A stretch of 64,000 nucleotides of DNA. Origin: Pelodera strongyloides. Taxonomy: Eukaryota > Nematoda > Chromadorea > Rhabditida > Rhabditidae. Numbering within the stretch: the first letter of the stretch is position 1; each line of letters starts with the position of its first letter. This document shows, one piece after another, positions 21,946 to 34,111 of the stretch. A program made the translations under genes and the position numbers. The notes beneath the pieces are model-generated. The model ran no database searches. It saw only the letters and a list, made by a program, of their open reading frames with translations, and was not told where the DNA came from. The stretch covers positions 1 through 64,000 of the forward strand of contig JAANDG010000467.1 in NCBI GenBank assembly GCA_036852015.1, read 5' to 3'.

Positions 21946-23812
21946 GAAGTGTTATATGCCTGGTTCTTGTTTTCTTGGTCAGCATACCGCATTGTCAAGA
22001 TGTACGTAAGCCATGATTTACGTAAGCCCTGTATTTCTATCGACTGTAATCAAGGATTGAATCAGTATATTTCAGTTAAATCCACCAGGTCAAATGCTTC
22101 CAAGGTCCAAGAAGTTGTCCCACCATTGAAAAGTGAAATGTCCGGTGAGTTTCCAATTTCCGTTGAGGCTTAGGCTTAGGCTTAGGCTTAGGCTGACAAC
22201 GGAAAACTCTGATTCGTGCGCGCACACAAAAAGGCAAAAACCTATCTCTCACTGTTTTTCGTATTTTTGTACAGGCGTCGCGCGAACCTTCGGCCGCTGG
22301 AAATTTTAGCGCCACAGTTGCGTCAGTGTAGAAGTTTGTTGCTGTTTTTCACTGTGACGCTGTAGTGGTCTTTTTCTTGTGCCAAGAGGGATTACTCGGT
22401 TTCATTTCTCACACAGCTTGTCATAATTGATAAATGTATCAAGTGCCATTGATGGAGACTTCTATTATATTTCAGTTGTCTGTCCGCCGCACTGGAGCGG
22501 TGACGCGTGTGAATGGCCAATTTGCGAGAACGGCCGGGTGGATAGTAGTTCGCGGCTGTGCATCTGCCGGTATGTGTTCCTTGCCAATTATTGTTCACGT
22601 CGCCATTAAATAAAATTATGATCGAAATAGCATTGTGGTTAATGCCTTAGACATACCATTGTTATTCAATTCCAAGTTTATATTGTATTGAGAAATGTTT
22701 GTTGAGAGCTCTGGTCCATGTAGGGTATCCACATATATACCGTGCCCAATTTTGTTCTCAACCATCTAGGAAAGTTACAGAACATAAATCATGTAATGTG
22801 GTACCTTGGATTATCTTACTTTAGTTACCTTTGAGGTAAGGTACCTTATAGAGGTACTGCAGGCTGCGGTAGGCAAATAATATTCATACGGTACTCATCA
22901 TTACTTCAGAACTCACTTCGCCGAACCTTTCTGTGACTCATGTCAGCCGGGTTGGTGGGGCAAGAATTGCGATCTGGAGATTATAACACCATTAGAAGAT
23001 GAGGATTGGGGATCAAGTAAGGTTATTTTATAAAATTTATAATTGACTATAAGAGGATTAGGCTTAACTTATTTTGTTATGTGTTATGTTATTCAAAGAA
23101 TTACTTTAATCCTTCCGGGAAGCCTTTAAATTAGTGGCGAAGAGCTTTATTGAGCAATTTGTAAATATTATTGAAGAATTGTTTTGCAAAGTTTACACAC
23201 ATACTAATCCTAATTGTAAGCGACATAATGTTTGCAACGCAATGTCATTATCTGCCACACGTAACGCTGCGTCGTGAATCGTCTTAGGGCATCGGTTGAG
23301 ATACTACGCATCATCAATACTTATAAACCTCCGAGAGGTTTACTGAGTGTTCAGGTTCAGAATATGAAGATATGACTTATTCCTAGATTCCCATAATAAC
23401 ACTTATGGACGGGTGATGGGTCACAGGCCGGGATCGAACCCACGACCGGTGGTGTGAGCAAGGCACTTGCCACTGCGCCACTCTTATATTGAACAGCAAT
23501 CCAGTCCAATAGTTGAATCTTGATCCAGAACATAATGCATCCATTTCAGTGCACATCCTGGCTCCTTACCTCTCTCAAACCGTGCTTCTCCTGTCTGTTG
23601 TGCTCCTGCTCCTTGGCGTAATCTGCGGACTTCGGATCTTATGTCGGAACCGAAATCGTGTGCCGATTAGATCGCCTTCACCAAATGCTGCACCCTTTCA
23701 AAGACAATTTGTTAAACTACACATGGTCAGGCCGAATCCAACCCCGCCGCCGTCGTATGCCGTAGCTGTGCTAGACGAACCGCCCCCTCCCTATGCACCA
23801 GCGGAGGTGTAG
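21946..23812 (+). CDS. EGF-like single-pass membrane protein with PPxY tail (5' end not resolved)
   Basis: Exons 21946-22005, 22076-22144, 22476-22569, 22910-23016 and 23550-23812 join in phase (about 197 aa visible). The first visible exon looks like the core of a signal peptide (ICLVLVFLVSIPHCQD); its Met must be in an upstream exon I could not place. Two cysteine-rich blocks follow, CPPHWSGDACEWPICENG and CDSCQPGWWGKNCD, the second with the C-x-PGW-x-G-x-x-C pattern of EGF repeats. After an acidic linker comes one transmembrane helix (VLLLSVVLLLLGVICGL), basic residues (RNRNR) and a Pro-rich cytoplasmic tail with PPSY and PPPY, sites that bind WW domains of Nedd4-type ubiquitin ligases. 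I infer a small type I receptor or adhesion protein; the exact ortholog is not recognised. The fourth intron contains a tRNA-derived SINE. Confidence 0.75.
22170..22193 (+). repeat. Interstitial telomeric repeat (TTAGGC)4
   Basis: Four perfect TTAGGC units lie 25 bp after a splice donor in the second visible intron of the EGF-like gene. Confidence 0.95.
23275..23485 (-). mobile_element. tRNA-derived SINE
   Basis: On the minus strand TGGCGCAGTGG (23471-23481) fits the RNA polymerase III A box and GGTTCGATCCC (23430-23440) fits the B box, spaced as in a tRNA. The acceptor and anticodon stems do not fold as a good tRNA, and unrelated sequence follows downstream, so this is a SINE head rather than a working tRNA gene. 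Confidence 0.65.
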
Positions 23813-25662
23813 CGGAGGTACATGTCCTAGCCCTGGTGTATTACCATGACGATACTTACGTAACCTAGTGTAATCCTCGAAAAGTCATACATGTAAAGAG
23901 GTAGGAGTAAGTCACAGGGGTAAATACTTGCTATGAGTTGAGCCATTGTTTTTCCGAGAAACTCTGAACAAGAACAAGACTTTTTTCAACTATTGGTTGA
24001 AAAAAGCAATCAATGTAATACATTTGCACCGATCTAATTCCGAATAAGTTTAGTCTTGGTCTTATTTTATAAAAAGGGTCCCCGTATTCATTCTAAACGG
24101 TAATATTTTCAAGCAAAAAAAAAAAACAATCCCTTTGTCCTTGTTTCGAATTTCTAAAAGATAAGACATTTCGAAAACACGTGTTTTGTTCGCTTTATTG
24201 ATCATTGGTACGTTAGATTGTCGGCCAAACATCGATAAATTAAATACTCATTTGGATTGAAAAAACAATAATATATCGGAAAAAACCATAGGATTCGAAG
24301 ATTTAGACACCGTGAATATGCTCCTGACACTTGAAAGTGAAGTGTACTTACATTTTAATTGTAGCTTTAATTTTTTCTTTCATCAAGCTTGTATAAACTT
24401 CAGCTAGTAATCCTTTATTGATTTTTTCTCGTTTTTTTCATATTAAATGTAGGGTTTTTAATACGGGTCCGCTATGGCTTTCTCAGTTTGCTAGATGCAG
24501 TGTGCATGAATAGTGAGTGTATAGTGTGAATTGCTTCTTAGTGCGTAAAGTGCTCTTTTTTGTGTTGAATAAAGGTTTTAATCTTTACGGAATTTTTCTG
24601 GTTCTATGCGCATCACATAAATAGATGTTGACATAAACAGAATTATTGCATTACTTACAGTCAATCGTCAAACAATAATCAGCCATTATAATTAGCCATC
24701 AAAAGATCAGCCATTATTAAAAGTTGTCTGAAACGTATTTTTGTGGGCGTTGAATAAGTCATGTGAAGGAAAATAAAAATTGGTAAGTATTATGGAAATT
24801 CACTCTTGATGACTGGACCTGGCGGATTTTGGCGCGCAATTTTGATATTACAGGTTGATTATTATTGTTTTTAAAATTTGGCATTTATAATCAATCACTA
24901 AGTTAAGAAACGCAGAAGAATACTGGTTCATTCATTTGATATATCAAGGAGCCCGGTACAAAAACTCAAATAAACACAATAGAAAAGTGTCAACTGTCAT
25001 ACAACATGAATGGTATAACAGATGGCAGGATCGCAGGCCAAGTGACATATGCTTGAGTGAGGAAAAATCATAGACATATGAGTTTTTTAATTTTCAGGTT
25101 CTATTCATTGTGCATTTAACAAATGGAGCCCCTGTAGGGAGAGGTTAGAACTCCTTTTTTTATTTCTGTTGTCCTTTTTCTGCATGATAATTTTTGGAAG
25201 CAACACGATTGGTTTAAAGCGTTAACGACGTCCAATTCTTGAAGCAAAATTCTATTCAAAACTAAGACAGTGACGTCATCCGGGCTAACAATAAGGACAT
25301 TTTCGTTAGCGTACGTCTGCAGTAGGAGTCTGTGGTCCGCTAGTAAACAGAAATTGCCGCACCTGTCGAATAAGTGTCACAGATGAAATTGTGCGAACAA
25401 GAGGTCAAGCAACACAGATAAACAATCATAACCAGTAGCTAATGTCCTATTAAAGCGGAATAACATCCAGTTTTTGAAACTTATATTATAAATAAAATGA
25501 TTTCCCATGCGGTGCGTGCAAATAAATGCCGATTCAAAGCGATTCTTAGTTTACTGCAACATATATTTCCAATAACGGCCGCAATACCTCTTTATATGTA
25601 AGATAAATCATGTTATGCAGGTAATACTTTAAAACTGGCGTAACATAAAACTTTTTTTGCAG
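23813..25662. other. Intergenic; no gene resolved
   Basis: AT-rich sequence between the EGF-like gene and the Thr/Lys-rich gene. A late AATAAA at 24568 is the nearest consensus signal for the EGF-like gene. The first exon of the next gene is expected in the right half; a short hydrophobic stretch after TTTTCAG at about 25096 (VLFIVHLTNGAP) is a candidate but does not join in phase. Confidence 0.35.
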
Positions 25663-28600
25663 GTATATCCAATGCGGGACCAGCAAAGAAAGGCGTTATT
25701 CTCGATTTTCCTGCCCCGCCATCAGATGATGTTAGAAAAGGGAGAAAACCAGATGACAAGGGTGTAAAAATAGTAAAACCTCTGAAAGACGGATCAGGTT
25801 CAAATTTGAAGAACTCTACTAACAAACCTCCTTCTAAAAAATCAAAAACAAAACAAGTTGAATTGAAATCCAAGAAAACTGTGGCGCCAAAGGTTAAGAC
25901 TACTACGCCGACTACGACCACCACCCCAGTTAGGCCAACCACGAAGCCAAAGCCATCCAAGAAAACAAGTCCCAAAGCTACAGTACCCATCGGTAAGAGA
26001 ACAGAGAAGCCGGTCAAGGACCCAGTCACATCGGCTCCAAAGAGCAGTGAGGACCAGATCGAGGAGATCCTTATTGGGACATCGACGGATGCGGAAGAAG
26101 ATGGGGTTACCGACGGACAAGTGGACCAGTACACGGAAGAGCCGGTGAGGATTTCTTATATGAAGAACTTGCATATAACTTGCAGACATTTTGCATATTA
26201 AAACGCCTTTGCCACGCTAATGTTTGTTACTGTACAAATATTCATTTAGAAATTCGGGATAATTGTGTTAAATGTCAGACTTGAAGAAAAAAAAGTCCAA
26301 AAGCATACTAAACTAAAACGCCTTTGCCGCGCTATAGTGTTTGGTATTATATACAATTTTCATGGAGAAATTCGGGATAAGTGTGTTAAATCTCAGACTT
26401 GAAGAAAAAAAGACAAAAATCTTGGATTTTTTTGGACAAAAGGAAAAAAAAGTCAAAAATCTTCTATGTATTTTCATACCTAAAGGTGTGAAATGAAATA
26501 TATATATATATAACATGTAGCATTTAGGTTCCTGGCAATTGGACAGTTGAATCCGAAGTGACTGGAGCTGACGCAATAGTAGGATTTTTTTACTTTTACT
26601 TTGGAAGTTTTTACCGTTTACTAACAAATAACCAGATTATGAATAATGGTATTTACTAAATTGGGCCTTCAAAAGTGTGTCCGCGGCTGATAGAAGCAAT
26701 GCTTAGTTTTCACACGATAAGCTCACTAATTATCAGTAAAAAGTCCTTAAATAGGAAAACTGGTTGTGCTCGTTTGCAGATTGAGTAGGCGCATCATACA
26801 TTCTCAGTCTTACAATTTGCTTATGCATTTTGTTATGTAATAATGGCATGCATTGCATTATTTTAAGACTATGCTTCTAAAGAGCTTTCTTTAGACCGTC
26901 GAAGCCTCAAAACCACCAGCAGTCACCACCGAATTTGTAAATAAAGAGACTACACCAATTGTTCTTCCGCCTGTGATAACAGCACCGCCGCCACCCAGAC
27001 CAACTACGACAACAAGTACAACAAGGACAACAACGACTACAACTAAGCGAACGACAACTAAAAGGAAAACGATACCAACAAAACCGAGAACCAGTTAGTT
27101 TTACACACGTTATCGTGTTTACCATGGTTCTTGAGTTATTTCTGGCCCGTTGTTTATTTTTTAAGGTTAGTATACCTTCCGTTCTTGGAAGCGTATATGT
27201 TGGACGCTGTATCCCCGTGTAGTGTAGCGCTATTGTTCGGACAAGCTTATGGGTTGTTCCATTCTTTCTGCGGCCATTCCGTCTTCCTGGAACCACTAAC
27301 GGCGGAACTGCTTGCCGGCACCATGGGGGGCTGTTGGTGCACTCAATGGTGATATTCACTCACAACTACGTTTCACTGCATTTGTATCTGCATTTTACTG
27401 ATTCACATGATCCATCTTGTTCTCTCACCTCTCAATGTGTGGCTGGGAGCATACTCCCAGCCCAGTCCCAGTGTTCATGTCTACAAGACTCACCAGCTCC
27501 TGACCGGAGAGCTTGTCCTTGTAGTAGACCGCATTCTAAAGTAAAACAAGTTTCAGCGACAAAGAAAACTACTAAACGGCCAGCGCCCACTATTGTTCAG
27601 GTAATATTTTATAAATTGCATGACAGATTTTCTTTGTTGCGACCTTTTTTAATCTATAATATTAGTCTAGTGATCTTCACATTTTTCATACAGTAAGATA
27701 TTTTCATAGTTCTTTTTCAGCAACAGCAGCAGCAACAGTCAAAGTGAGTTTTTTGTTTGCGAGAGAGAGTTAGAGAGGAGGAGAGAGCGAGAGAGAGATA
27801 GAGAGGAGGAGAGAGCGAGAGAGAGATAGAGATGAGAGGGAAAGAGAGAGAGAGAGGGAGAGAGAGAGAGGGAGAGAGAGAGGGAGAGAGAGAGGGAGAG
27901 AGAGAGGGAATGAGAATAAACGTTAGCTAAACGAAGCGAAAAAAATCCATATTACAGATGGTGGATTTATATACTCGTGCTTTTGATTCTCATTCTGCTA
28001 GCGATGCTTCTCGTCGTATTATATTTATACACGAAAAAGACACACCCGAAAGGTAGAGAATATAACTATTTATTAAAGTGGTATAACATCCCTTTTTTAA
28101 ACGGATTTTGGATGACTGCATTCCCACGCGTGATACACAAATGAGCATGATTAGAAAAGATCGACAACAATTGGAGCTCACTTTGCATAAAGAGACAGGA
28201 ATGCAGTTGTATATCTATGTTCCAAAAAAGTGGCAGTTATATACTATTTGACAAACAAACAAACAAACAAACAACAAAAAAACAAGAGAGTATCACTGTA
28301 TAACGTACTAGTATTAGCATTTTTTTCACAGTTATAATAATGATTTCTACATATAAGAAATCCCCAATTCAGCCAAAGACAGACGAAAAAAACGTCATCT
28401 GAATGATGTGGAAGCATATCCAGCAGACGGTCTTTCCGGGCAATGCCAAGTGGTGAATGTAAGTGAGAAGTTACGGTAATTCGGTTGTAGCAAAGTCGCG
28501 AAATACTTACCCTTGTTGCGTTGTGAAGCGCAATGTTTTAGGGTAACCTTTTGAGCATGTGTAAGTTTATGTATGTTCATTAAAGGATATATAATTAATA

Positions 28601-31005
28601 CAAGTTCACCGTTCAGTTCAGAGGACATTTCCATGAAAATGTAAATTGTGTTTTTTTGTTTTCAATGAAAATGTAAACCAAGTGTTTACAAAATAAATAG
28701 ATAATTTTGCGAAATGTGTATTACTCATCGATTAGGTGCGTCCTGTTGCCACCTTGAGTGACACGCTTTCACATTGTTTGAGAATGTCTGCAGAAATAGT
28801 TGCTCAAAATACGGGTTCATTGTTGTTCATTCGTTCATTGGGCCCAGTTTTAGCCAGATCTCAAGACTCATTATCTATTTTTTTTGCTAATTAGCACGTT
28901 GTAACTAGTTCATAGTTCATACTGAGATAAATAAAACAAAAATAAGCTGTCCTCATTTCAGACAGAACTACGTCCATACCACCTTCCCCCTGATAAGATC
29001 CAGTTCAAGGGTCCGCTGAAGATCCACAACGTGTGGGTGGGACCGATTGTGAGTTGATCATTCCTGGTGCGCGGCGAAGGGTATGCCACGGTTTTTTGTT
29101 TTACTCTTAGATTTACGTCTACATCGACATTTACATTCATATACATTATTGTTTCATCTACCCTTTTAGCAGACATAGCGAAAAAGTTGAGAGAGAGACA
29201 CACACAAACACAAGATACAGAGAGAAAGAGAGAGAGAGAGGGGGGAGGGAGAGAGATAGAAATGAAGTGTGAGAGAGGAAGAGGAAGAGAAACAGAGAGG
29301 GAGAGGGGAGACAGAGAGGGAGATAGAGTGGGAGAGGGAGGAAGAGGAAGAGAGAGGGAGAGGGAGAGAGAGCCAGATAATCTAGGTCTCAGTATTCCTC
29401 CTATGTTTCAGAAACACGCGACTGACGACCAGAAGTCGCATTCGATCAAGAAAGTTGTATGGGATGACGAGAATCATGAAGCATTTGAGATTGGCAGTCA
29501 AATTGAGCAAATTGTGGTGAGTGCTTGAAAGCAAAATACCGGCCGGTTCCTGAAACGCATCGCGGTCAACTGAATTCTTACGTATTTATGCTAATTTGTT
29601 CGAATTTAACTCGATTTTTATTCTAATTTATGCTCATTTGCATAAGCTGCATAATTATGCTGATGTAAGCTGCATAAGTATGCTGAAAAATTAACTAACA
29701 ATAGGGAGTGGTCACCCATGAGAGATGCTAAGTAACTGAGGCAGTCATCACTTTTGAAAAAACGAACGGCTTCTTTTTAAATTCTGGTCTCAAGTACGGT
29801 AGTTCTGTTTGTTTTAGACTGTTGGTCCGGAGTTCCAAGAAGAACCCACACAGGGAGCATCGGCGAGGAGTGATATGGTATTTATATGGCCACAGATACG
29901 GGATTCATAAGCGTACAGGGAGAGAGGACGAGAGACAAAAATAATTACTGTCAGAGAGAAAGAGAGAAAGAGAGAGAGAGAGAGAGAGAGCAGGAGGATG
30001 CAGAGAGCAAGAGAAAGATAGAGACCATAGATATGAGGAGAGAAAGAAGGGAGAGACTGTGGGTGGAATTGGAGACGGCTGTTTCAGAAATTCGACGATG
30101 CTAATGCCGTGTTGGAGCTGAGTGGAGGAGACAAGTCTGAGAAGGTAGACATTTACAGAAAATAGAGAAAGAGAGAGAGAGAGAGACTTTGTGAAAGAGA
30201 GAGATAGATGAAGATGCGTCTAGCGGGAGTGCAGACAGAGATACTGATAGAGAGTTAAAGATTTAGTGATCAATTTATTCGTATACGGTACACACCAACA
30301 ATGTTCAGAAGGGCCGTTCCATGCGTCGGAAAAAGGCCTACTCGGGTCAGAAGGACGGTCATGGCAAGTCGAAGAAGAGACACGACAAAGATGGAAACAA
30401 CCAAGAGGAACGAGATAAAGATAAAGAGAAGAAGAAAAAGAAGGCCAAGGAAGAGGGTGAGGCATTTTGTGAAGGAGAAAAGAGTTAGCAACAGGTCTGC
30501 CCTACAGGTCAACGGGCACCTTCGGAACCAAAGGCATAGCTGAGGTTTCGCCATTACTCCAATGCAGACTTCTATATAGCATTGTCTTTATGGTGTATGT
30601 GTGTATACGGTTAAGTCTATTTTCACATCTAAGGCAATGCACAGTAGAGTTTTCAATTCAAAATTCAAAGTGTGCAATATTCTACACTGAAGAATAGGCA
30701 AGAAAACGTGTCCCCATTGCTTGTTTACCGTGGTCTGCCTTTTTGTTAAAGCGAAATGCCGGCCGGTTTTGGAGACACAACATAACAACTGAATTATCTC
30801 GAATTTTAATTCTAATTTATGGTAATTTGCATAAGTTGCATAAGAATTCTGGCTTCTCGATGTGGTTCAAAAACCAGCCGGTATTTCGTTTTGACGTATC
30901 TGGTTCTGATTTGTGCCAATTTCAGAGAAAACCTCCAAGTCTTCACGAAAACGCAAAGAAAAGCCAAAGAAGGAGAAGGAGAAAAGTTCCACAATGACCA
31001 TTTAG
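25663..31005 (+). CDS. Thr/Lys/Pro-rich single-pass membrane protein, 13 exons (5' end not resolved)
   Basis: Exons 25663-26144, 26528-26578, 26895-27093, 27542-27600, 27721-27743, 27958-28052, 28373-28458, 28962-29048, 29412-29516, 29818-29877, 30088-30144, 30309-30456 and 30926-31005 all join in phase to about 510 aa. The extracellular part is Thr/Lys/Pro-rich (PKVKTTTPTTTTTPVRPTTK, later PRPTTTTSTTRTTTTTTKRT), consistent with a heavily O-glycosylated stalk. A glutamine run (QQQQQQ) leads into one transmembrane helix (WWIYILVLLILILLAMLL) near residue 275. The roughly 220-residue inside part begins KKTHPK, has a conserved-looking segment (LPPDKIQFKGPLKIHNVWV), and ends in a Lys/Glu-rich tail. 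I do not recognise the family. Signal peptide and start lie upstream. The introns carry four GA microsatellites and one family-1 MITE. Confidence 0.75.
27762..27909. repeat. (GA)n microsatellite, intron 5 of the Thr/Lys-rich gene
   Basis: About 150 bp of GA-rich repeat ending about 50 bp before the acceptor of the transmembrane exon. Confidence 0.95.
29190..29372. repeat. (GA)n-rich tract, intron 8 of the Thr/Lys-rich gene
   Basis: Imperfect GAGA and GGGAGA repeats. They are open in one frame, which creates a spurious Arg/Glu-rich reading frame. Confidence 0.9.
29528..29690. mobile_element. Family-1 MITE, right end degraded
   Basis: The left end GCAAAATACCGGCCGG and the AT-rich centre are present; the right terminal block is missing. 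It starts 12 bp after the donor of exon 9 of the Thr/Lys-rich gene. Confidence 0.65.
29949..30212. repeat. Two (GA)n tracts flanking a 57-bp exon
   Basis: GA tracts at about 29949-29992 and 30164-30212 lie either side of exon 11 (30088-30144) of the Thr/Lys-rich gene. Confidence 0.85.
30747..30895. mobile_element. Family-1 TTAA MITE in the last intron of the Thr/Lys-rich gene
   Basis: The ends are TTAAAGCGAAATGCCGGCCGG and CCAGCCGGTATTTCGTTTT. It ends about 30 bp before the acceptor at 30925. Confidence 0.75.
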
Positions 31006-32351
31006 TCATAGGGAGATTTTTTGCTTCTTAACTCCCAGCCTTCTAAAGTTACGCGCCTGGGTTGCAGAATTACGCTTTGACGGGCTCTAAGAGTGCGAGC
31101 GTGCTAGTGCTAACCCTGCGTTCCCTTGCTCCCACTTAGTTTATCTTTGCCACGTTTTTTTGTTAACTAGATAACTACTTGACCCTATGTTCGTTTAGTT
31201 AAACTAGTTGTTTGCATATTCACATATTACTGATCACAATTTTGGTTACCGATTAACGAATTCGCGCTTTTTTTCCTGTGCCTTTTTCGTAGTGATGCAA
31301 ATAGGTAGTGTCTGGAAAAAGTGTCTCTTTTCCTGTCCCTTTCTTGAGTAGTTGTAGAAGATATATGCCAGTCACAAAAACGTTTGAAGCAAGCAAGATA
31401 GCTTGCCAGATCCCGGTTCGGTCCAAGCCAACTTTTTCTTTGCCACAACGTGATTGACTCATCTTTCCGAACATTCTTTTTAATGAAATAAAAAGTCTTA
31501 CTTCAAATTGTGAATAAAAGTTTAGAACAAATGTAGGAGTGAAATGAAATTGGACGCTCTATGAGTGTTTTACATAGATTTTCTGAAATTCTGAAATAGA
31601 CTGCGTAACGTCTACCAATGAAAAGCAGGAAACAATAATTGTAAGGTCCTAAAGAGACCACGCATGTAGTACCCCGTATACGGTACCCCGTACCGTCCCA
31701 TGCATACCGTTAAAGTACCCCGTATTACCGCTACCTTACCACTCCGGCTATACTGCAAGCCTGCATTTTTCTACTAGATGGAAATCAAGATTACTCTGAC
31801 TTCCTATATAGCAGCTACAGCGTATTCTGCAAATATTTGCCCACTTCTAATCTTTGATTGGAAATTCCAAACAAAGAGGCCCGAAAATAGACCATTGGGA
31901 TCAATTTTTGTGGGTTCCGGTGCCTTAAAAAGTATCGAACGAGTGATAAGCGTGTAAAACGACTTCACAGTTCAGTTCAGAAATTGAGCAATGGGACCTT
32001 CGGACTCTCATGGAACGAAACAACCTGAGAAGACGCAATACTACGTTTCAGTCTTGGTCTTCTTATCTAAAAAAACGGCTCCATTTGATTCTTGGTCTTG
32101 AAAACCACCTGCGAATCACGTGTCCTTTGTTCGAGACTGGAGTTTCACGAAGATTTCGAAATATCAGGTCTCCGGACGACCCAGCTACAGAAAAATAGAC
32201 GGCGAATCAGATAAATTTAGTGTTGTATCTGAAGAAAATGTGAACATTTTAAAGCCGTAGTGTACCTACTTTGGGAAAGTTGCATATATATATGCATTTC
32301 CTATGTATCCTATGCAAAGTGTGTGCCCGAGGCTTGAGTTACAATACGGTT
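31006..32351. other. Intergenic; no gene seen
   Basis: A possible polyadenylation signal AATAAA for the Thr/Lys-rich gene is at 31487. Short GTACCCCGTA repeats occur at 31668-31735. No exon is supported. Confidence 0.4.
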
Positions 32352-32748
32352 TTAAAGGGACAGGCCCATCAAAATAAACCTACATTTACGATACGTTCAT
32401 AATGACTATCAAGCATTTTTATTACAATATATACAAACTAAATTTCACCATTATTCGCCCTGGAAAACTTTTTTCCAATGCGCTCAACGCATATGTATAC
32501 CATAAAACTGCAGATTTCAAAGCTATATATGCAAATTTTAATCGCATTATAATTTCACGATAAATTTGCATAGACGACAAGGATATTTGCGGCTTTCCGG
32601 TATACATTTAAGCTGAGCGCATCGGAAAAAAGTTTTCCATGGCAAGTAAATGTGAAATTAGTTTGCATTAATTGTAATAAAAATGCTTCATAGTCATTAT
32701 GAACGTATCGTAAATATAGGTTTACTTTGATGTGCCTGTCTCTTTAAG
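32352..32748. mobile_element. Palindromic TTAA MITE, family 3 (copy 2)
   Basis: The ends TTAAAGGGACAGGCCCATCA and GATGTGCCTGTCTCTTTAA match the copy at 15262-15659, and the inside is highly similar. Confidence 0.85.
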
Positions 32749-33052
32749 AGAGGAGGATCATAAAAAATTGTATATTGTAACAGCATGATAAACAGCATAT
32801 AGTGTACACTAGAAATCCGTGAATATTCCATGAAGTGTGAATATATAGAGGTTCAGATGCTTCATTATGTTGAGTGTACAGTTCAAGAAGGAGTTTATGA
32901 GGAGCTATAGTTGACGAAGACTAACGGCCTTTGAGACAATGAGCCAATGAAACAAAAAGAATGCTACGATTTAATATGACAACCAAAAATTCAAACAAGC
33001 AAGTAAAGAGACACTTTTTTATTCATTCAATAATAAACAGCACACCTTGGTT

Positions 33053-33539
33053 TAAAGGGATGGGTTCACTACAAAATCACCTTGTTTTTATGCTTTACTT
33101 TGATTGTACAAAGGAAAACTTAAACAAAGAGCATAAAAAATAATCCTTGAATTATTCCCTAGGGCAGATATTAGGTAAAAAAGGTGAGTATTGATCTTTT
33201 TCCGATAAAGTTGTACTGCAAGATAAACTAAGGAAGCTAAGATATGTGGCTGAAACACACTGTTTTTACATTGTTTTATGTGAAATAAACGATGAAGACT
33301 ACAGTTTATTTTGCTCAAAACAGTGTGTTTCAGCCATATCTCTTAGCTTCCTTAGTCCTTAGTTTATCTTGCAGTACAACTATATCGGAAAAAGATCAAT
33401 ACTCACCTTTTTTTACCTAATATCTTCCCTAGGGAATAATTCAAGGAATATTTTGTATGCTCTTTGTTTAAGTTTTCCTTTGTACAATCAAAGTAAAGCA
33501 TAAAAACAAGGTGATTTTGTAGTGAACCCATCCCTTTAA
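33053..33539. mobile_element. Palindromic TTAA MITE, family 5
   Basis: TTTAAAGGGATGGGTTCACT at the left and AGTGAACCCATCCCTTTAA at the right. The two arms (about 230 bp each) are almost perfect complements, with a small loop near 33270-33300. Confidence 0.9.
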
Positions 33540-33598
33540 TGGTTATGTTTCTTTGCAATAGAAGAAATACGGTAGCCTTTTTTTAAATGAAATTCATA

Positions 33599-33778
33599 AA
33601 AGCGGAATATCGGCCGGGTGTTGAACCATTTCGAGTATACCAGCATTCTTATTCATCGTATGTAAATGAGCCTAAATTAGAATAAAAAACCGAGCTGAAT
33701 TGGAGTAAATTAGCATAAATGCGTAAGAATTGAGTTGTCCACTATGCGTTTCATAAACCGTTCGGCATTTTGCTTTAA
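33599..33778. mobile_element. Family-1 MITE
   Basis: Diverged ends AAGCGGAATATCGGCCGGG and CGGCATTTTGCTTTAA around the usual AT-rich centre. Confidence 0.65.
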
Positions 33779-34005
33779 TTCGTGAATAAGATATACTCCA
33801 CTCCTTCAATGTTTTTAAATTTGTAGCAAAGCTACAAATTTAGTGATCAATGGCCCTTATTCTTATCTCACTCAGCCCAACACGTTGCACACGCCGTTCT
33901 TTAAAAATCAAATCATAGAAAGAAGTTGTAGTCGGAGTCACAGGAATGTAGCTAGACTACTACACTCGATGCCAGTTTCTATACTTAGCATTTCGTTACC
34001 AATAT

Positions 34006-34066
34006 CTTATCATGCCAAAAGCGGAAAACATAATGACGGTCAGGAATAGCGGAGTCAGTATATAAG
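34006..34066 (+). promoter_or_regulatory. Promoter of the plus-strand lysozyme gene: TGATAA site and TATA box
   Basis: CTTATCA (34006-34012; TGATAA on the other strand) is the type of GATA site bound by the intestinal factor ELT-2 in Caenorhabditis. TATATAAG (34059-34066) lies about 50 bp before the ATG at 34112. Confidence 0.6.
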
Positions 34067-34111
34067 GGTGAGTAAACGTATAAGCGGCGTATTGCATATA
34101 CAAGCAGAGCC

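Noticed and set aside
26907..27359. Minus-strand Cys/Ser-rich open frame
   Set aside because: Antisense of the Thr-rich exon of the plus-strand gene.
29067..29528. Arg/Glu-rich open frame
   Set aside because: It is a reading of the intronic GA tract running into the true exon 9 of the Thr/Lys-rich gene in another context; splice sites support the exon model instead.
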